From: Pseudoips prasinana
Lineage: Eukaryota; Arthropoda; Insecta; Lepidoptera; Nolidae
DNA length: 64,000 nt
Direction: 5' to 3'
Assembly (NCBI GenBank): GCA_951640165.1
Contig: OX621252.1
Location: forward strand, 28,851,934-28,915,933
The position numbers and the translations under genes are program-made. Shown here piece by piece: positions 32,270 to 42,632 of the stretch. Position 1 is the stretch's first letter, and each line of letters begins with the position of its first letter. Under the pieces are notes generated by a model that was not told the DNA's origin, did not search any database, and worked only from the letters and a program-made list of their open reading frames with translations.

Positions 32270-32670
32270 AGATGACAAATGCCGCGGCCGCGCCGCTCAA
32301 CGCAACGCGCGTTGCGTTGAGCGGCGCGGCCCGCACTGAATTCAAATATATGGCGTTGTATGAGTGCGTTTACGGAGAAGCGATTTTAGACGCGTTTGTT
32401 TGAATTAGGGCGTTTTTTGCGGCCGAGCCCGCGGATGGCACCGACGCGTCCCACGCGGCGTTTATCGCGGCGGCGCACGCAGCGGCAATTCTCGATGAAG
32501 CTATGTCCGCCGCGTGCTTCGCTACATGCTAGAGGATTCGCCGCGGGCGCCGCGGCGGGCACCGCCACGCTTCCCGTCTCGCTTCTTTATGAACATGGTC
32601 GTATATTGCTATATGTTTGTGTTTACGCGCGACACGCGACGCGAGACGCCCCGCGTCTCCGTAAATGAGG
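32270..32670. other. GC-rich, CpG-rich island
   Basis: A 400-bp stretch far richer in G, C and CpG than anything around it. It starts with a 46-bp palindrome and holds frames open on both strands (32396-32668 + and 32386-32568 -) that encode Arg/Ala/Pro-rich peptides without recognisable domains. It could be a promoter island or the 5' region of an unknown mobile element. It is joined to the block at 32672. Confidence 0.6.
32286..32331. repeat. Perfect 46-bp palindrome
   Basis: Each base from 32286 to 32308 pairs with its mirror from 32309 to 32331. The half-site reads GGCCGCGCCGCTCAACGCAA then CGC. There is no spacer. Confidence 0.95.
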
Positions 32671-32671
32671 T

Positions 32672-32973
32672 CTAAGCCAGGATCAACAGTGGCACACAAT
32701 GAAATGACACTGAGTGTTGAGGCTCAGATATATGTCCCGGGAATTGCTTTAAATGTCTTGGATCCTGCAACAAATTTAATCAGAAAGAAACAAGAAGTTA
32801 CAAAATGAATAGTCCAGAGCAAAACGGGAGTCAAATTGATATAATGAGGCTGGAACCACATAAAAATAGAGAATTTCAAGTAGAGAAGCCCGCTGCAAAA
32901 GCACCGAGAATCAATTTAAGGGTCCTAAGTGAGCTGTTATATTTGATTCCAATAGTAGGTATGACAAAAGCGT
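32672..32973 (+). repeat. Unclassified coding-like block, copy 1
   Basis: Shares several segments with the reverse complement of 63223-63806: AAGCCAGGATCAACAGTGGC at the start, AAAATGAATAGT in the middle, and a long conserved 3' part. There both copies encode EKPAAKAPRINLRVLSELL, then YLIPIVGM. Here a frame opens at 32805 (99 codons), but after GM the two copies lose similarity. I do not recognise the protein. The switch at a GTAGGTATG sequence would fit an exon end, and a mobile-element gene fragment is equally possible. Confidence 0.55.
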
Positions 32974-33339
32974 TTAAACGCATGGAAGTTGTTCCTTGTT
33001 GCTACAAGATCTGTAATAAACTACTCCAGATACTGGTTGCAAGCTATTTAACATATTACAACATTACATATTTCAAATTGCCGTGTCTGAAATTTTGCAA
33101 ATAAATAAGAAGGATAAATTTATAAATATTAATACTTAATAACATATTCGTAAAAAAAAATAGAACTACATATATTATAATAACATATAATGTGTACGAC
33201 CTGCAATATACAATCCGTGAAGAGTGTGTGTGCAGATCCGAATTTAATTTATAAGTTATAAATAAGAAAGATACATTTGGTATTATACTCGTAAGATGCC
33301 TTGTAAAATGGAAATAAGTAATTTTTTTTCCAATAAATA

Positions 33340-33391
33340 ATAATAATAATATCCTGGGACATTTGTCAGACACGGCCATCTGATCCCAAAC
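33340..33391 (-). repeat. SINE-B tail scrap
   Basis: AATAATAATAATATCCTGGG, then CACGGCCATCTGATCCCAAA, match the 3' tail of SINE-B in reverse orientation. Another trace is at 33485-33520. Confidence 0.55.
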
Positions 33392-33475
33392 CAATTTCTC
33401 TTTCGTTATTTGTGAACCAATACTGATAATTTTAATAGGGAATTTCAAAATCCCATGTGAGTTGTGTCCAATTTG
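33392..33475 (-). repeat. Dispersed repeat R4
   Basis: Inverted match to 41354-41438 (shared AATTATCAGTATTGGTTCAC and AAATAACGAAAGAGAAATTG in complement). No class can be assigned. Confidence 0.6.
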
Positions 33476-33521
33476 GTAATAAAATAATAATAATAAAATA
33501 TCCTGGGATATTATTTACACT

Positions 33522-35960
33522 ATCATCATATCAGCCGAAAGACGTCCACTGCTGGACAAAGGCCTCCCCCAAAGATCTCCACAATTGCCGGTCTTGTGCT
33601 ATTCGCATCCAGCATTTTCCAGCGACCCGCACAAGATCATCGGGCCTGCCCACGCTGCGTCTTCCGGTTCGTGGTCGCCACTCAAGAACCTTTCTGCCCC
33701 AACGGCCGTCGGCTCTACGAGCTATGTGCCCTGCCCACTGCCACTTCAACTTGGCAATTCTTCGGGCTATGTCGGTGACTTTGGTTCGCCTGCGGATTTC
33801 GACATTTCTGATGCGATCCCGCAGGGAAACTCCGAGCATAGCCCTCTCCATTGCTCTTTGGGTGACCTTGAGCCTTCTAATAAGGCCCATAGTGAGCGAC
33901 CACGTCTCTGTTCCGTATGTCATCACTGGCAACACACACTGGTCGAAGACTTTCGACTTGAGACACTGCGGTATTTTGGACGAGAAGATGTTACGTAGCT
34001 TCCCGAACGCTGCCCAGCCGAGTTGGATTCTACGATTGACCTCCTTCTCGAAGTTGGACCTACCTAGTTGGATGGTCTGTCCTAGGTAAATATAGTTCTC
34101 TACAACTTCGAGGCAGAGTCACCAACTTTCAATTGAGTGGGTGCAACATGGACGTTTGACATGATTTTCGTCTTATCCATGTTCATTTTCAGACCCACTT
34201 GTTGAGAGACTCTGCTGAGGTCATCGAGCATTGTACCGAGGTCTTCCATGGTCTCAGCCATGACTACGATATCATCGGCAAATCGAAGGTGAGTGATGTA
34301 CTCGCCATTGACATTGATGCCAAAGCCTTTCCAGTCCAGAAGCTTGAAGACGTCTTCCAATGCAGCGGTGAACAGTTTCGGAGATATAACATCTCCCTGT
34401 CTCACGCCTCGCTGCAAGTGGATAGGTTTCGAGATCTGGTCCTGGAGTCGCACTGACATAGTGGCGTTTTCAAACAAACACTTTATCACTTCGATATACC
34501 GGTAGTCAATTTGGCACCTTATGAGAGACCTCAGCACGGCCCATGTTTCGATAGAATCAAAGGCTTTCTCATAGTCCACAAACGCTAAGCACAGTGGCTT
34601 GTTATACTCTTCGGTCTTCTGTATAACTTGCCGCAGCGTATGTATGTGGTCTATGGTGCTAAAGCCTTTTCGGAAACCGGCTTGTTCGGGAGGCTGGAAG
34701 TCGTCAAACCTGCGCGCGAGACGGTTCGTAACGACCCTCGAAAACAACTTGTAAACATGGCTCAGCAGTGTGATGGGTCTATAATTCTTCAATAGGGTCT
34801 TGTCGCCCTTTTTGAAGAAGAGCACCACCACACTTCTGTGCCATGCTTGTGGCGTTTGACCATCTAGTATGACGGAGTTAAATAACTTCTGAAGAGCCCG
34901 TAGGATTGGTGTACCACCCGCCTTCAGAAGCTCTGCTGTAACTCCATCATCACCAGGCGCCTTATTGTTCTTGAGTTGTTTGAGAGCCATTCTAATCTCG
35001 TACAGGCTGACGTCCGGGATGTCTTCGGTTTAGTGTCGGGTTAGTCGTGCTCTGGGATCTGAGGCATGACTTTTGACAGGTGGCTGTGTTGTCGTATATA
35101 ACTGTCCGTAGAACTTCTCGATCTCTCCCAGCAACTCAGGTTTAGACGTGACGATTCTACCATCCTCAGTCTTCAGCTTCGTCAGTTGGCTCTGTCCAAC
35201 AGACAGAGCTCTTGCGAACACTTTAGAGCCTTTGTTCCGCTCGATAGCCTCTTTAATACTAATTGTATTAAATTGCCGCGTGTCGCAAGTCAAAGACTTT
35301 GAGATCTGTCTGTTGAGCTGCCGATATCTGATAGCATCAACTGAGGATGTCAGAACCATTTTCCGTATATCTTCCATAAGTTGCAGGGTAAAGTCAGAGT
35401 ATGTATATGTATGTATATGTCATGTATGGCTCTGGATATTTCCTCATACATAACCTCTACTTCATCGTCGGAGTGTGTCGAAGTGGGTGCGTATACCTGT
35501 ATAACCTTCAACGAATACCGCTTGGTGATTCTGAGTATAAGGTACGCAACCCTCGTCGACACACTCTCGATTTTCACTAGGTTGTTCACGAGGGACTTGT
35601 GGACTATGAACCCGACACCACCTTGGGATATTTGGTCACCCTCCCGATAATAGAGCAGGTTTCCGGATTTCAGTATTATCGAGTCCTCCCCCTCTCTTCG
35701 GACTTCAGATAATCCTACAATATCCCAATGTAACCTGCTCAATTCTTCCTCCAGTTCGGTTATCTTCTCGTCGGACCGCAGTGTACGTGTGTTATATGTT
35801 GCCAGGGCCAGAGGTCGTCGGTGTTCGTAACGCGAAATCTGCCGGGGATTCTTAGCACCCCCTGCCCTGCCGTAACCACGGCTGTTACCACGGCTGGGAA
35901 TAGCAGGGCTGCCGGGGACTGGGGGCCGCGGTTTGGTTGTGTCCATCATTTGAGGGGATT
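33522..35960 (-). pseudogene. RTE-clade LINE, longest copy, internally deleted
   Basis: Reverse strand, with the 3' (TGA)n tail at 33522-33530 and the 5' coding start near 35949. Parts in coding order: the N-terminus and APE endonuclease start (LALATYNTRTLRSDEKITEL, DIVGLSEVRREGED with the catalytic Glu, RYSLKVIQVYAPTS) to about 35420; a deletion that removes the rest of the nuclease, filled by TATG-rich sequence at 35396-35420; a linker (KTEDGRIVTSKPELL) with a stop near 35030; the reverse transcriptase at 34990-34100 (KNNKAPGDDG, QAGFRKGF, AFVDYEKAFDS, GVRQGDVISP, FADDIVV); a 1-nt deletion near 34110 relative to the 5876-7330 copy; and the C-terminus at 33935-33531 (RYMLGVSLRDR-like core, GHIARRADGRW). 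The copy is not functional. Confidence 0.92.
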
Positions 35961-35964
35961 TGCC

Positions 35965-36050
35965 ATAATCGAGAGAATGAGCTTGTACTATGGAAACCAG
36001 ATAACTGATATATTACATAATATGTATACTTCTTTTCTCTGCTGTGTGGT
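35965..36050 (-). repeat. SINE-B scrap
   Basis: GAGCTTGTACTATGGAAACC and AGATAACTGATATATTACAT match the SINE-B middle in reverse. A further piece, ATTACACCAAAACTCAGGAC, lies at 36336-36355, so RTE-tailed SINE 36083-36300 may have inserted into it. Confidence 0.55.
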
Positions 36051-36082
36051 GACGGCGACAAATATCAGAATCAGAATATCAT

Positions 36083-36300
36083 CACCCCATCTCATCCCGT
36101 GGGGGGCGTAGAAGTCGACCCGAGGGAATATCTACCAGAGGATGGGCAGCAGCTTCCTTCTGAGTACTATGACCATCTTACTGCGATCGCCAACCCGCCT
36201 GCCAAGCGTGGCGATTATGGCATATCCCCCCAAGACGATTCTTGAGGGAGGCTTGTCCAGCAGTGGACTTATTTAGCTGTAATGATGATGATGATGATAC
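36083..36300 (+). repeat. RTE-tailed SINE, most complete copy
   Basis: The body starts TCACCCCATCTCATCCCGTG and contains CCAACCCGCCTGCCAAGCGT. The 3' end is GAGGGAGGCTTGTCCAGCAG, then TGGACTTATTTAGCTG and (ATG)n. The last 50 bp equal the 3' end of the RTE LINEs, which supports mobilisation by RTE machinery. Confidence 0.7.
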
Positions 36301-36579
36301 TTCTTTTCATTTAAATACATACTTATGCAGATAATTACACCAAAACTCAGGACAAACAGACATGTTCATGCTATCAGGTATGGAAATTTGAGAAGTCTTT
36401 AGAATGTACTTAGTAAGACAATGGCAGCGCATTCAAATGAGAATAAGGGAACAACAATATTTTAGAATCCAAAGTTCCAGGAGGTGGTTTTAATCTTACA
36501 ATTTTCTCGTACATTTTATTTTCTTGTATATTTAATTTATACAATGTAAGGTGCAATGTTCAACAGTAATTACAGGGAA

Positions 36580-36870
36580 CACTAGGAACCGTATTACAAT
36601 ATGTGGTCTCACGTGACTTTATGGACTTGGATCAGCTTCAGGAATGCAACACCTTACCTGCTACGGAAATTTTGCAACGTCAAAAGACTGATATAACACG
36701 TCGAATAATGCCTTCCACGAAAATAAATAAAACATATGACTGGTGTTCAAGTTTTACAGCTGCATATAAATTTTCGTACAGGAACAAAACACGATAAATA
36801 AATATTTTACGGTACAAAGGGTTCGATTGTGGAATGCACTGCTTTTAATAAGTTTTTAAGAGTTACACAT
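36580..36870 (+). pseudogene. Decayed LINE C-terminus scraps
   Basis: GGTTCGATTGTGGAATGCAC at 36820 encodes a VRLWNAL-like stretch typical of CR1/Jockey-group C-termini. A nearly equal piece is at 37395-37470 (TCCGATTGTGGAATGCACTG). Highly decayed, so it is only a likely remnant. Confidence 0.4.
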
Positions 36871-37024
36871 TACCTGCTAGGGAAATTAGGAGCGTAAATA
36901 GTTTATAGGTCAAAAGAGTGTGATTAATATTACATGTATTGATAAATTATTAATATTAGATAAATTAGGATTCACACAAATAAATTACAGGTAATGAATA
37001 TAACTTAAACAGTGCAGTAAGTCC

Positions 37025-37212
37025 ATAATTTTTTTATGGCCGCCAGAGATCATCGGGGTGTGGGGGAGGGTCAGCAACACTTGTTTGCTGACTCTTAAAG
37101 GCCGGCATCGCACCCGCTACTCCTTTGGTGTTGCGAGTGTCCATGGGCGGCGGTGATCACTTACCATCAGGTGACCCACTTGCTCGTTTGTCGACCTCTG
37201 TCATAAAAAAAT
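37025..37212 (+). repeat. LINE tail-T
   Basis: GGCCGCCAGAGATCATCGGG to GTTTGTCGACCTCTGTCATA and an A tail. It matches 5065-5348. Confidence 0.7.
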
Positions 37213-37479
37213 ATTATTATTTTAGTTTCAACAACTCGACAATTGCTTTCTTAAAAAAAGAAAATTATTCATAAATGTTCAAGCTGTTAGATGATCGCAT
37301 ACAAAGTATATGTAAACAATAATAATTATTAATAATAAAAATAAACATTACCGAATAATGCCAACGCGTTCAATTTCAGTCCTTACATTTAATTTGTTAG
37401 AGAATTTTATTACGGTACAAAGTGTCCGATTGTGGAATGCACTGCCTTTAACAGCGAGACCCAAAAATGGGCCATGAAT

Positions 37480-38230
37480 CGCAAAAGGTCTGTCACATAT
37501 CTGTATGCTATATGCAATATGTATATTGTTGGTAATATTCGGGTGATTCACTTGCTCGTTTGTTTTACTATTATATAAATAAAAATATAACAATCAAATA
37601 GTGGAGTATTCTAATTTACAATTCAGTCAAGAAATTATATGTAAAAAGCGTAGGAACTCAGTCTTCTGTCCATTGTCCTCCGACATCTCGGGGTTTATAT
37701 ATTTTCCTTTCCCCAACTTAGACCTTTAATAAAAGCTCCTGGTCTAAGCTACTGAGTTATTAGCTGACAGAGCATTTACGAGGGAGCTGTGTCTCTAAAT
37801 GCCAAAGTCAACACCCACAAAATTTTCTTAAGACCAGCTAAAAACATCAAAACTCATAATCTTGACTAAACCTAATCCCGTGATAAATCAACGTTATAAA
37901 GACAATGGCACAGAAAATTGGTTGACCAGAAAGTAAACTACACACAATACTAGCCAGAATTGGGAGTTACTGTTTTATGAATTGAAATTGAGATATACAA
38001 AATAATCAATCAATACGTACATTTTAAAATGTAAATTCGATTGATAAATAAAGATTTTGTACGAATAATTTAAAGTTGTCCGACCTTTTATATTCAATAT
38101 AATTAACTATCTAGGAGAATGTAATAAGAATTCCACATATTAACAAAATATTGTTTTGATAGATTTGTGTGTGTACCTTCTGGGTAAAACCCACTATCCT
38201 TAATCAATTTATTTTTATTTTATTTTAAAA
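37480..38230. other. No gene seen
   Basis: AT-rich. The 81-codon reverse frame at 37348-37593 overlaps the LINE scrap and has no motif of its own. Confidence 0.45.
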
Positions 38231-38427
38231 AGACAACGCCCGCACTAGGGAATTTGATCCCTGTGTTGCGAGGTACTTTACAAACATCTAATAGACGGAC
38301 ACATATTACACCCAGCCTCAGAACAATTATTTATGGGTCCCACAAATAGCTGCCCGGCGCGGGACTCGAACCCGCGATACGAAGCAGCGAGGTGACTGTC
38401 TTAGCTGCTGCGCCACACGTGCAGTCG
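38231..38427 (-). repeat. SINE-C
   Basis: GACAACGCCCGCACTAGGGA on the left and GCGCCACACGTGCAGTC on the right. B box complement GGGTTCGAGTCCCGCGCCG. Confidence 0.85.
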
Positions 38428-38802
38428 ATCTTATGTAATATTGTTATTGTGACGTAACTATTATAGTTAGACATAGGTATAACCTAATATTATTATTTTG
38501 AGTAATGATAAATAATATCAACATATATTAAAAATACCTAGTGAGTTACAAATAATCCTCAATAGTGTTTCCAGCGCACGCAAATTTTGGATACCTTGTG
38601 TAATTTTATTGCAATATACGTTGGGTGCATTAATTGTTTTAAAAATATTTTACATTCAATGTTACTAGCTATAATGTAGCTTTATTTCAGTCAAAGAATA
38701 TTCCAAATACTATAAATAGTTTTTGAGTTTATCCATTACAAACTAACATACATAAATACAACTGAAACAAAAAAAAGGACAAATCCTTTTTATAATATTA
38801 GC

Positions 38803-38985
38803 AGCTGTGCCCCGCAGTTTTACACGCGTCACAATTTATAAATTAAAGCCTATGTGTTATTCGGATGTATAAGCTATATTACTATAAAGTTTAATCCAAA
38901 TCCGTTGGGTGGTTTTTGCGTGAAAGAGTAACAAACATCCATACATCCATCCATACTCACAAACTTTTGCATTTATAACATTAGT
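38803..38985 (-). mobile_element. Non-autonomous Helitron (Lep1-like)
   Basis: Complement ends AAAACTGCGGGGCACAGCTG with a decayed CTAG. It has ATCCGTTGGGTGGTTTTTGC and TTTGCATTTATAACATTAGT. Full length, no ORF. Confidence 0.75.
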
Positions 38986-39027
38986 AGGATGTAGTGTAGA
39001 AAATAAAATATTGTTCACTTTTTTTGT

Positions 39028-39225
39028 CTATTCTCGGTTCAACGATTTTACTATGACAATACGAACAGACTCAAATGTGAATAATTCCCCGCCAAAAGTC
39101 GTTATTCGCTGACGAAGAAACGTCGCGTCGCGTCGCCGAAAAACTAAGTAATGCGGAGTATCGCGAATTTCGCCGAAATTAATTAATTTTGCTGAAGATG
39201 GTGCAGCGGTCTGATAGTGGGACAA
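39028..39225. other. Reverse-strand open frame, not assigned
   Basis: 65 codons with no recognisable motif. The CGTCGCGTCGCGTCG run at about 39119-39135 is a low-complexity CpG patch. Confidence 0.25.
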
Positions 39226-39340
39226 AGAATATGTATTCGAAAATTCAGATGGACTTTGCTAAATATGGGTTTGAAACTTGAGTGGGGTAAATATATCGTT
39301 TGTTGTTTACTTATGTAACGTTTTCTTTTAAACTGATTTA

Positions 39341-39537
39341 AGGACAACGCCCGCATTAGAAAATCTTATGCCTGTCCCGCGTGGTACTTCACAAACATAT
39401 AATAGACGGACATAAATTACATCCAGACTCAGTACAACTATTTATGTGTCACACAAATAGTTGTCAGGCGCGGGACTCAAACCCGCGACACGAATTGGCG
39501 AGGCGACTGCCTTAGCCGCTGCGCCACACGTGCAGTA
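39341..39537 (-). repeat. SINE-C
   Basis: Reverse-strand copy with GACAACGCCCGCATTAG on the left and CGCCACACGTGCAGT on the right. Confidence 0.85.
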
Positions 39538-39616
39538 ATGAATTATAAAGTGTAATAATAATAAATCCGTTAATTTATCTATTTCGTGATGGCGCTGAAC
39601 TTACTAACATTTTTGT

Positions 39617-39809
39617 TCTGATATGTGACTTAGCTGTTAAGACAGCCACCTCGCTACTTCGTATCCCGAGTTCAATTCCAGCTCAGGAAAACCATTTGTG
39701 TGACTCATAAATAGTTGTTCTGATTCTGGATGTTCTCAGTGTCTGTCAATTATATGTCTGTTAAGTACACCGCGACATAGGGATTAATTAGCGGGCGTTG
39801 TCTTACAAA
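39617..39809 (+). repeat. SINE-C, diverged
   Basis: TGACTTAGCTGTTAAGACAG, GAGTTCAATTCC and ACTCATAAATAGTTGTTCTG. It ends GCGGGCGTTGTCTTA. It stands opposite to the copy 80 bp upstream. Confidence 0.75.
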
Positions 39810-40017
39810 AAAATTATTACATCTTTTCCGTTTTTTTTTGGCTATACTCAAAATTATGCCTTATATAATTAACCTTATCAAAAAATAATGGTGAATGAAA
39901 ACCTCTCAATATTTTATGTAGGTACCCATTTACTAAAATAAAAAAATAAAAATAAAATAAAATAAGCCTTTATTGCTGTTCCATAAAACAATAAATTTAC
40001 ATATTATTATTCGATCG

Positions 40018-40290
40018 GTTTCACTGCACAGCTTGTCTTCCGACAAAGGCCTCCTCTAAAGCTTTCCATTTCTGTCTGTCTCTCGCTGTTCTCGTCCACT
40101 CTGAACCCGCTACCTTTTTGAGGTCATCTTCCCATCTTTTTGTTTGACGCCCTTTACTTCTCTTCCCATCCCTGGGATACCATTCTGTTATGGTTTTTGT
40201 CCATTTTCCATTCGTATCTCTAATCATATGTCCAGTCCATCCGATGGACCCATTTACTATCTGGTATTTAATAGCCATGTCTGGACTGAC
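40018..40290 (-). pseudogene. RTE-like LINE C-terminus, different lineage
   Basis: 85 codons on the reverse strand: WTGHMIRDTNGKWTKTITEW, then DGKRSKGRQTKRWEDDLKKV and RDRQKWKALEEAFV. This is the known C-terminal pattern of RTE-type ORFs (GH..R..D.RW....EW.P..G.R..GRP..RW.DD). It differs clearly from the main RTE family here. An A-rich AATAAA-like tail follows at 39940-39985. Confidence 0.85.
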
Positions 40291-40375
40291 ATGGAATGTT
40301 TAAATTTCAAAATCAAATACAAGTATTCTTCGCATTTTTCAAGTTATACTTCTTTTGGCGCGATGGAGAAAAATG

Positions 40376-40540
40376 ATGAGAGTGAATTTTAACGATGCGC
40401 GCGCACACCGACACCAAAAAATTTAACAGCATGAAGTTAGTTCTAGGTGGTATGAAAATGTATGAGAGTGAATTTTTACGATGCGCGCGCATCGTAAAAA
40501 TAACAGCATGACGTTAGTTCTAGGTGGTATGAAAATAGAT
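40376..40540 (+). repeat. Two direct repeats with a 30-bp palindrome
   Basis: ATGAGAGTGAATTTTTACGA through CTAGGTGGTATGAAAAT occurs twice, about 80 bp apart. In the second unit, 40472-40501 is a perfect palindrome (half-site ATTTTTACGATGCGC). In the first, the right half is replaced by another sequence. Confidence 0.85.
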
Positions 40541-40617
40541 AACTATGTTCAAGTTGTATATTAAGAAGTATAACTTCTAACGCGTGTACATAAGTACACA
40601 CAAGTTTTTTTTTTTCT

Positions 40618-40692
40618 ACAAAGATAACGCCCGCACTAGGGAATCTAACCCTGTGTCATGGAGTAATTTACAAATATATAATAGGCGGACAT
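40618..40692 (-). repeat. SINE-C 3' scrap
   Basis: GATAACGCCCGCACTAGGGA and CCTGTGTCATGGAGTAATTT. The head is missing. Confidence 0.65.
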
Positions 40693-40894
40693 GAAATGAC
40701 ATGTTCTTCTATTCAGCGGTTTACATATTTCGAACAACCAAGAAAACATATTGTATTACCATTCTCTTTAGCGTCAGGCTTTTTTATTCTTATTACGACC
40801 AATAAGCATACGAATGACGATGGTCAGCGATTTTTGTAGTCATACATAGGTATGTCATACCATGTACACACACGCGCCGACCCTGCCCCCACCG

Positions 40895-40990
40895 CGATGT
40901 TCTCTGGCGATATTACCCGCACCCAGAACCAGAATATAGACGACTTCTACGCCTCCCACGGTATGAGATGGGGTGGTGATATTGATTGCA
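40895..40990 (-). repeat. RTE-tailed SINE scrap
   Basis: ACGACTTCTACGCCTCCCAC and ATGAGATGGGGTGGTGAT match the 5' part of that family in reverse. Confidence 0.5.
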
Positions 40991-41164
40991 GTGAACTAAT
41001 ACGTTTGTGTACATTTTGTTGTACACAAATATAAAAAAAATAATAATAATAAAATAAAATCTTTTTATTTCAGACACTTGGCCCATAATATTGTTAGTAA
41101 ATTACATCTTGAAAACTATGTTAGTAATAAAAAGTAATTAATTTAATTTAAATATCTTTGTTGT

Positions 41165-41372
41165 ACATTGTGTCCAATTTGATTATCATAAAGACCATTT
41201 AAAGCCGGTTTTATGTTTTTAAATAAGTTATTGTAATAAGTTGATTTATTGCAATTATCATTGATATTTATCTGTGTCAACATTTGCAATAAACTGGCAA
41301 TTACTTTAATAACTTTTTTTAACACAAAAACCGGCTTTAAATGGTCTTTATGATAACTGACACAACTTATAT
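41165..41372. mobile_element. MITE-like inverted repeat (MITE-3)
   Basis: Arms TTGATTATCATAAAGACCAT...AAGCCGGTTTT (about 41177-41213) and AAAACCGGCTTTAAATGGTC...ATGATAA (about 41325-41356) surround an AT-rich centre. No ORF beyond small frames. Confidence 0.75.
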
Positions 41373-41438
41373 GGGATTCTGAAAGTATTCCCTATTAAAA
41401 TTATCAGTATTGGTTCACAAATAACGAAAGAGAAATTG
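41354..41438 (+). repeat. Dispersed repeat R4
   Basis: Inverted partner of 33392-33475. Here it directly follows the right arm of MITE-3, so MITE-3 may have inserted into an R4 copy. Confidence 0.6.
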
Positions 41439-41444
41439 CGTAAT

Positions 41445-41585
41445 GTACAGACGACAGCACATCCAGCTACCCCAATCTGTCAAATTTCTTTTATAGATTT
41501 TCAACTATATCACAAAAGCATAAGGTTCACTTTCAATTGGGGAAATTTTACAGATTGGGGTAGCTGGATGTGCTGGCGTCTGTAC
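41445..41585. mobile_element. MITE-1, intact reference copy
   Basis: Arms GTACAGACGACAGCACATCC and GGATGTGCTGGCGTCTGTAC, with CATAAGGTTCACTTTCAATT in the centre. This copy shows the undisturbed layout used to interpret 18311-18897. Confidence 0.87.
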
Positions 41586-41729
41586 ATATAAACAAAACGA
41601 GCGTGCCTTACAGTAGTTTCATATCCAGGGACATTATTCACACACACGGCCATGTGTAATAACTGACATATTATTATTCAGTATAATAAATAGGATTCAC
41701 AAACATTTCATTCAAAAAGCATCATTTAA

Positions 41730-42018
41730 GAGAGGCAGGGCATAGCGTTCATTCGCTCAAAGAGCAGGCCGACTGGGGAAGTACCTCCACCTAACAGAAG
41801 ACATTCCTTAATAATGACATTAATAATTTTAATGTTGTGTTTCCGAGAGTGAGTAAGGTCGCCAGAGCTCATTGGGGTGGAGGGAAGGGTCAGCAACACT
41901 TGTTTGCTGACTTTTAAAGGCCGTCAACGCACCCGCGACGCCTCTGGTGTTGCGAGTGTCTATAGGCGGCGGTGGTCACTTACCGTCACTTGCTCGTTTG
42001 TCGCCCTTTGATGTATAA
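41730..42018 (+). repeat. LINE tail-T, longest uninterrupted copy
   Basis: From GAGGCAGGGCATAGCGTTCA through GGCCGACTGGGGAAGTACCT and GGCGGCGGTGGTCACTTACC to a poly-A tail at 42018-42026. Confidence 0.72.
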
Positions 42019-42304
42019 AAAAAAACAAACAACCATTTGTTCATTATGTTTGTAAAGGCCATTTATTCATAATGTGATTGGTCGAATATATTACCACATA
42101 CACTATGTTGGCCAACAGTACGTGGTGATACCAACCTTACGGAAAATAGGTTGGCTGCATTTCACATCCATATCTCCGCCCCCGGCAAATAAAACGCTCG
42201 AATCGAATAGCGCGCGCACGCTTCCCCGGTTTTCTAACACATTTCCATCTTTTTACCAAAATCGCTTTCAAAATATATCCAGCAACCGAGAGAAAAGTTC
42301 CACG

Positions 42305-42418
42305 TATAAAAAACAACATATAGTCGAATTGATAACCAGATAGTTGTCAGTTTGACTACATGTTGATTTTTACGAGTTACTAAACGACTTTAAAAGAAGA
42401 TTCTGGGGTTATTATCGG
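42305..42418 (+). promoter_or_regulatory. Possible promoter and first exon
   Basis: TATAAAA at 42305 is followed 44 bp later by TCAGT (42347-42351), an arthropod initiator, and GTAAGTAACTC at 42419, a strong splice donor. A CCAAT-like GTGATTGGTCG lies upstream at about 42074. None of this sequence matches repeats seen in the window. Spacing between TATA and initiator is longer than usual. Weak. Confidence 0.22.
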
Positions 42419-42632
42419 TAAGTAACTCGTTTTCTGATAAATAATATTATTTTATAACAATTTAATCGCTAAGCTGAAGTGGTAGTCGCGCAGAGCATAT
42501 AACTCTAAATCTCTGACGGACTTCAACGCCCCCCACAGGATCAAATAGGATAGTAATATTCAATGTGAATTGCTTAGATGGATACAATATAGGCAGTAAT
42601 ACAATTACGCATTTAACGATTGAAACAAGATA

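Noticed and set aside
32396..32668. Arg-rich protein in the GC island
   Set aside because: GC-rich DNA rarely contains stops; frames are open on both strands and neither has a recognisable domain.
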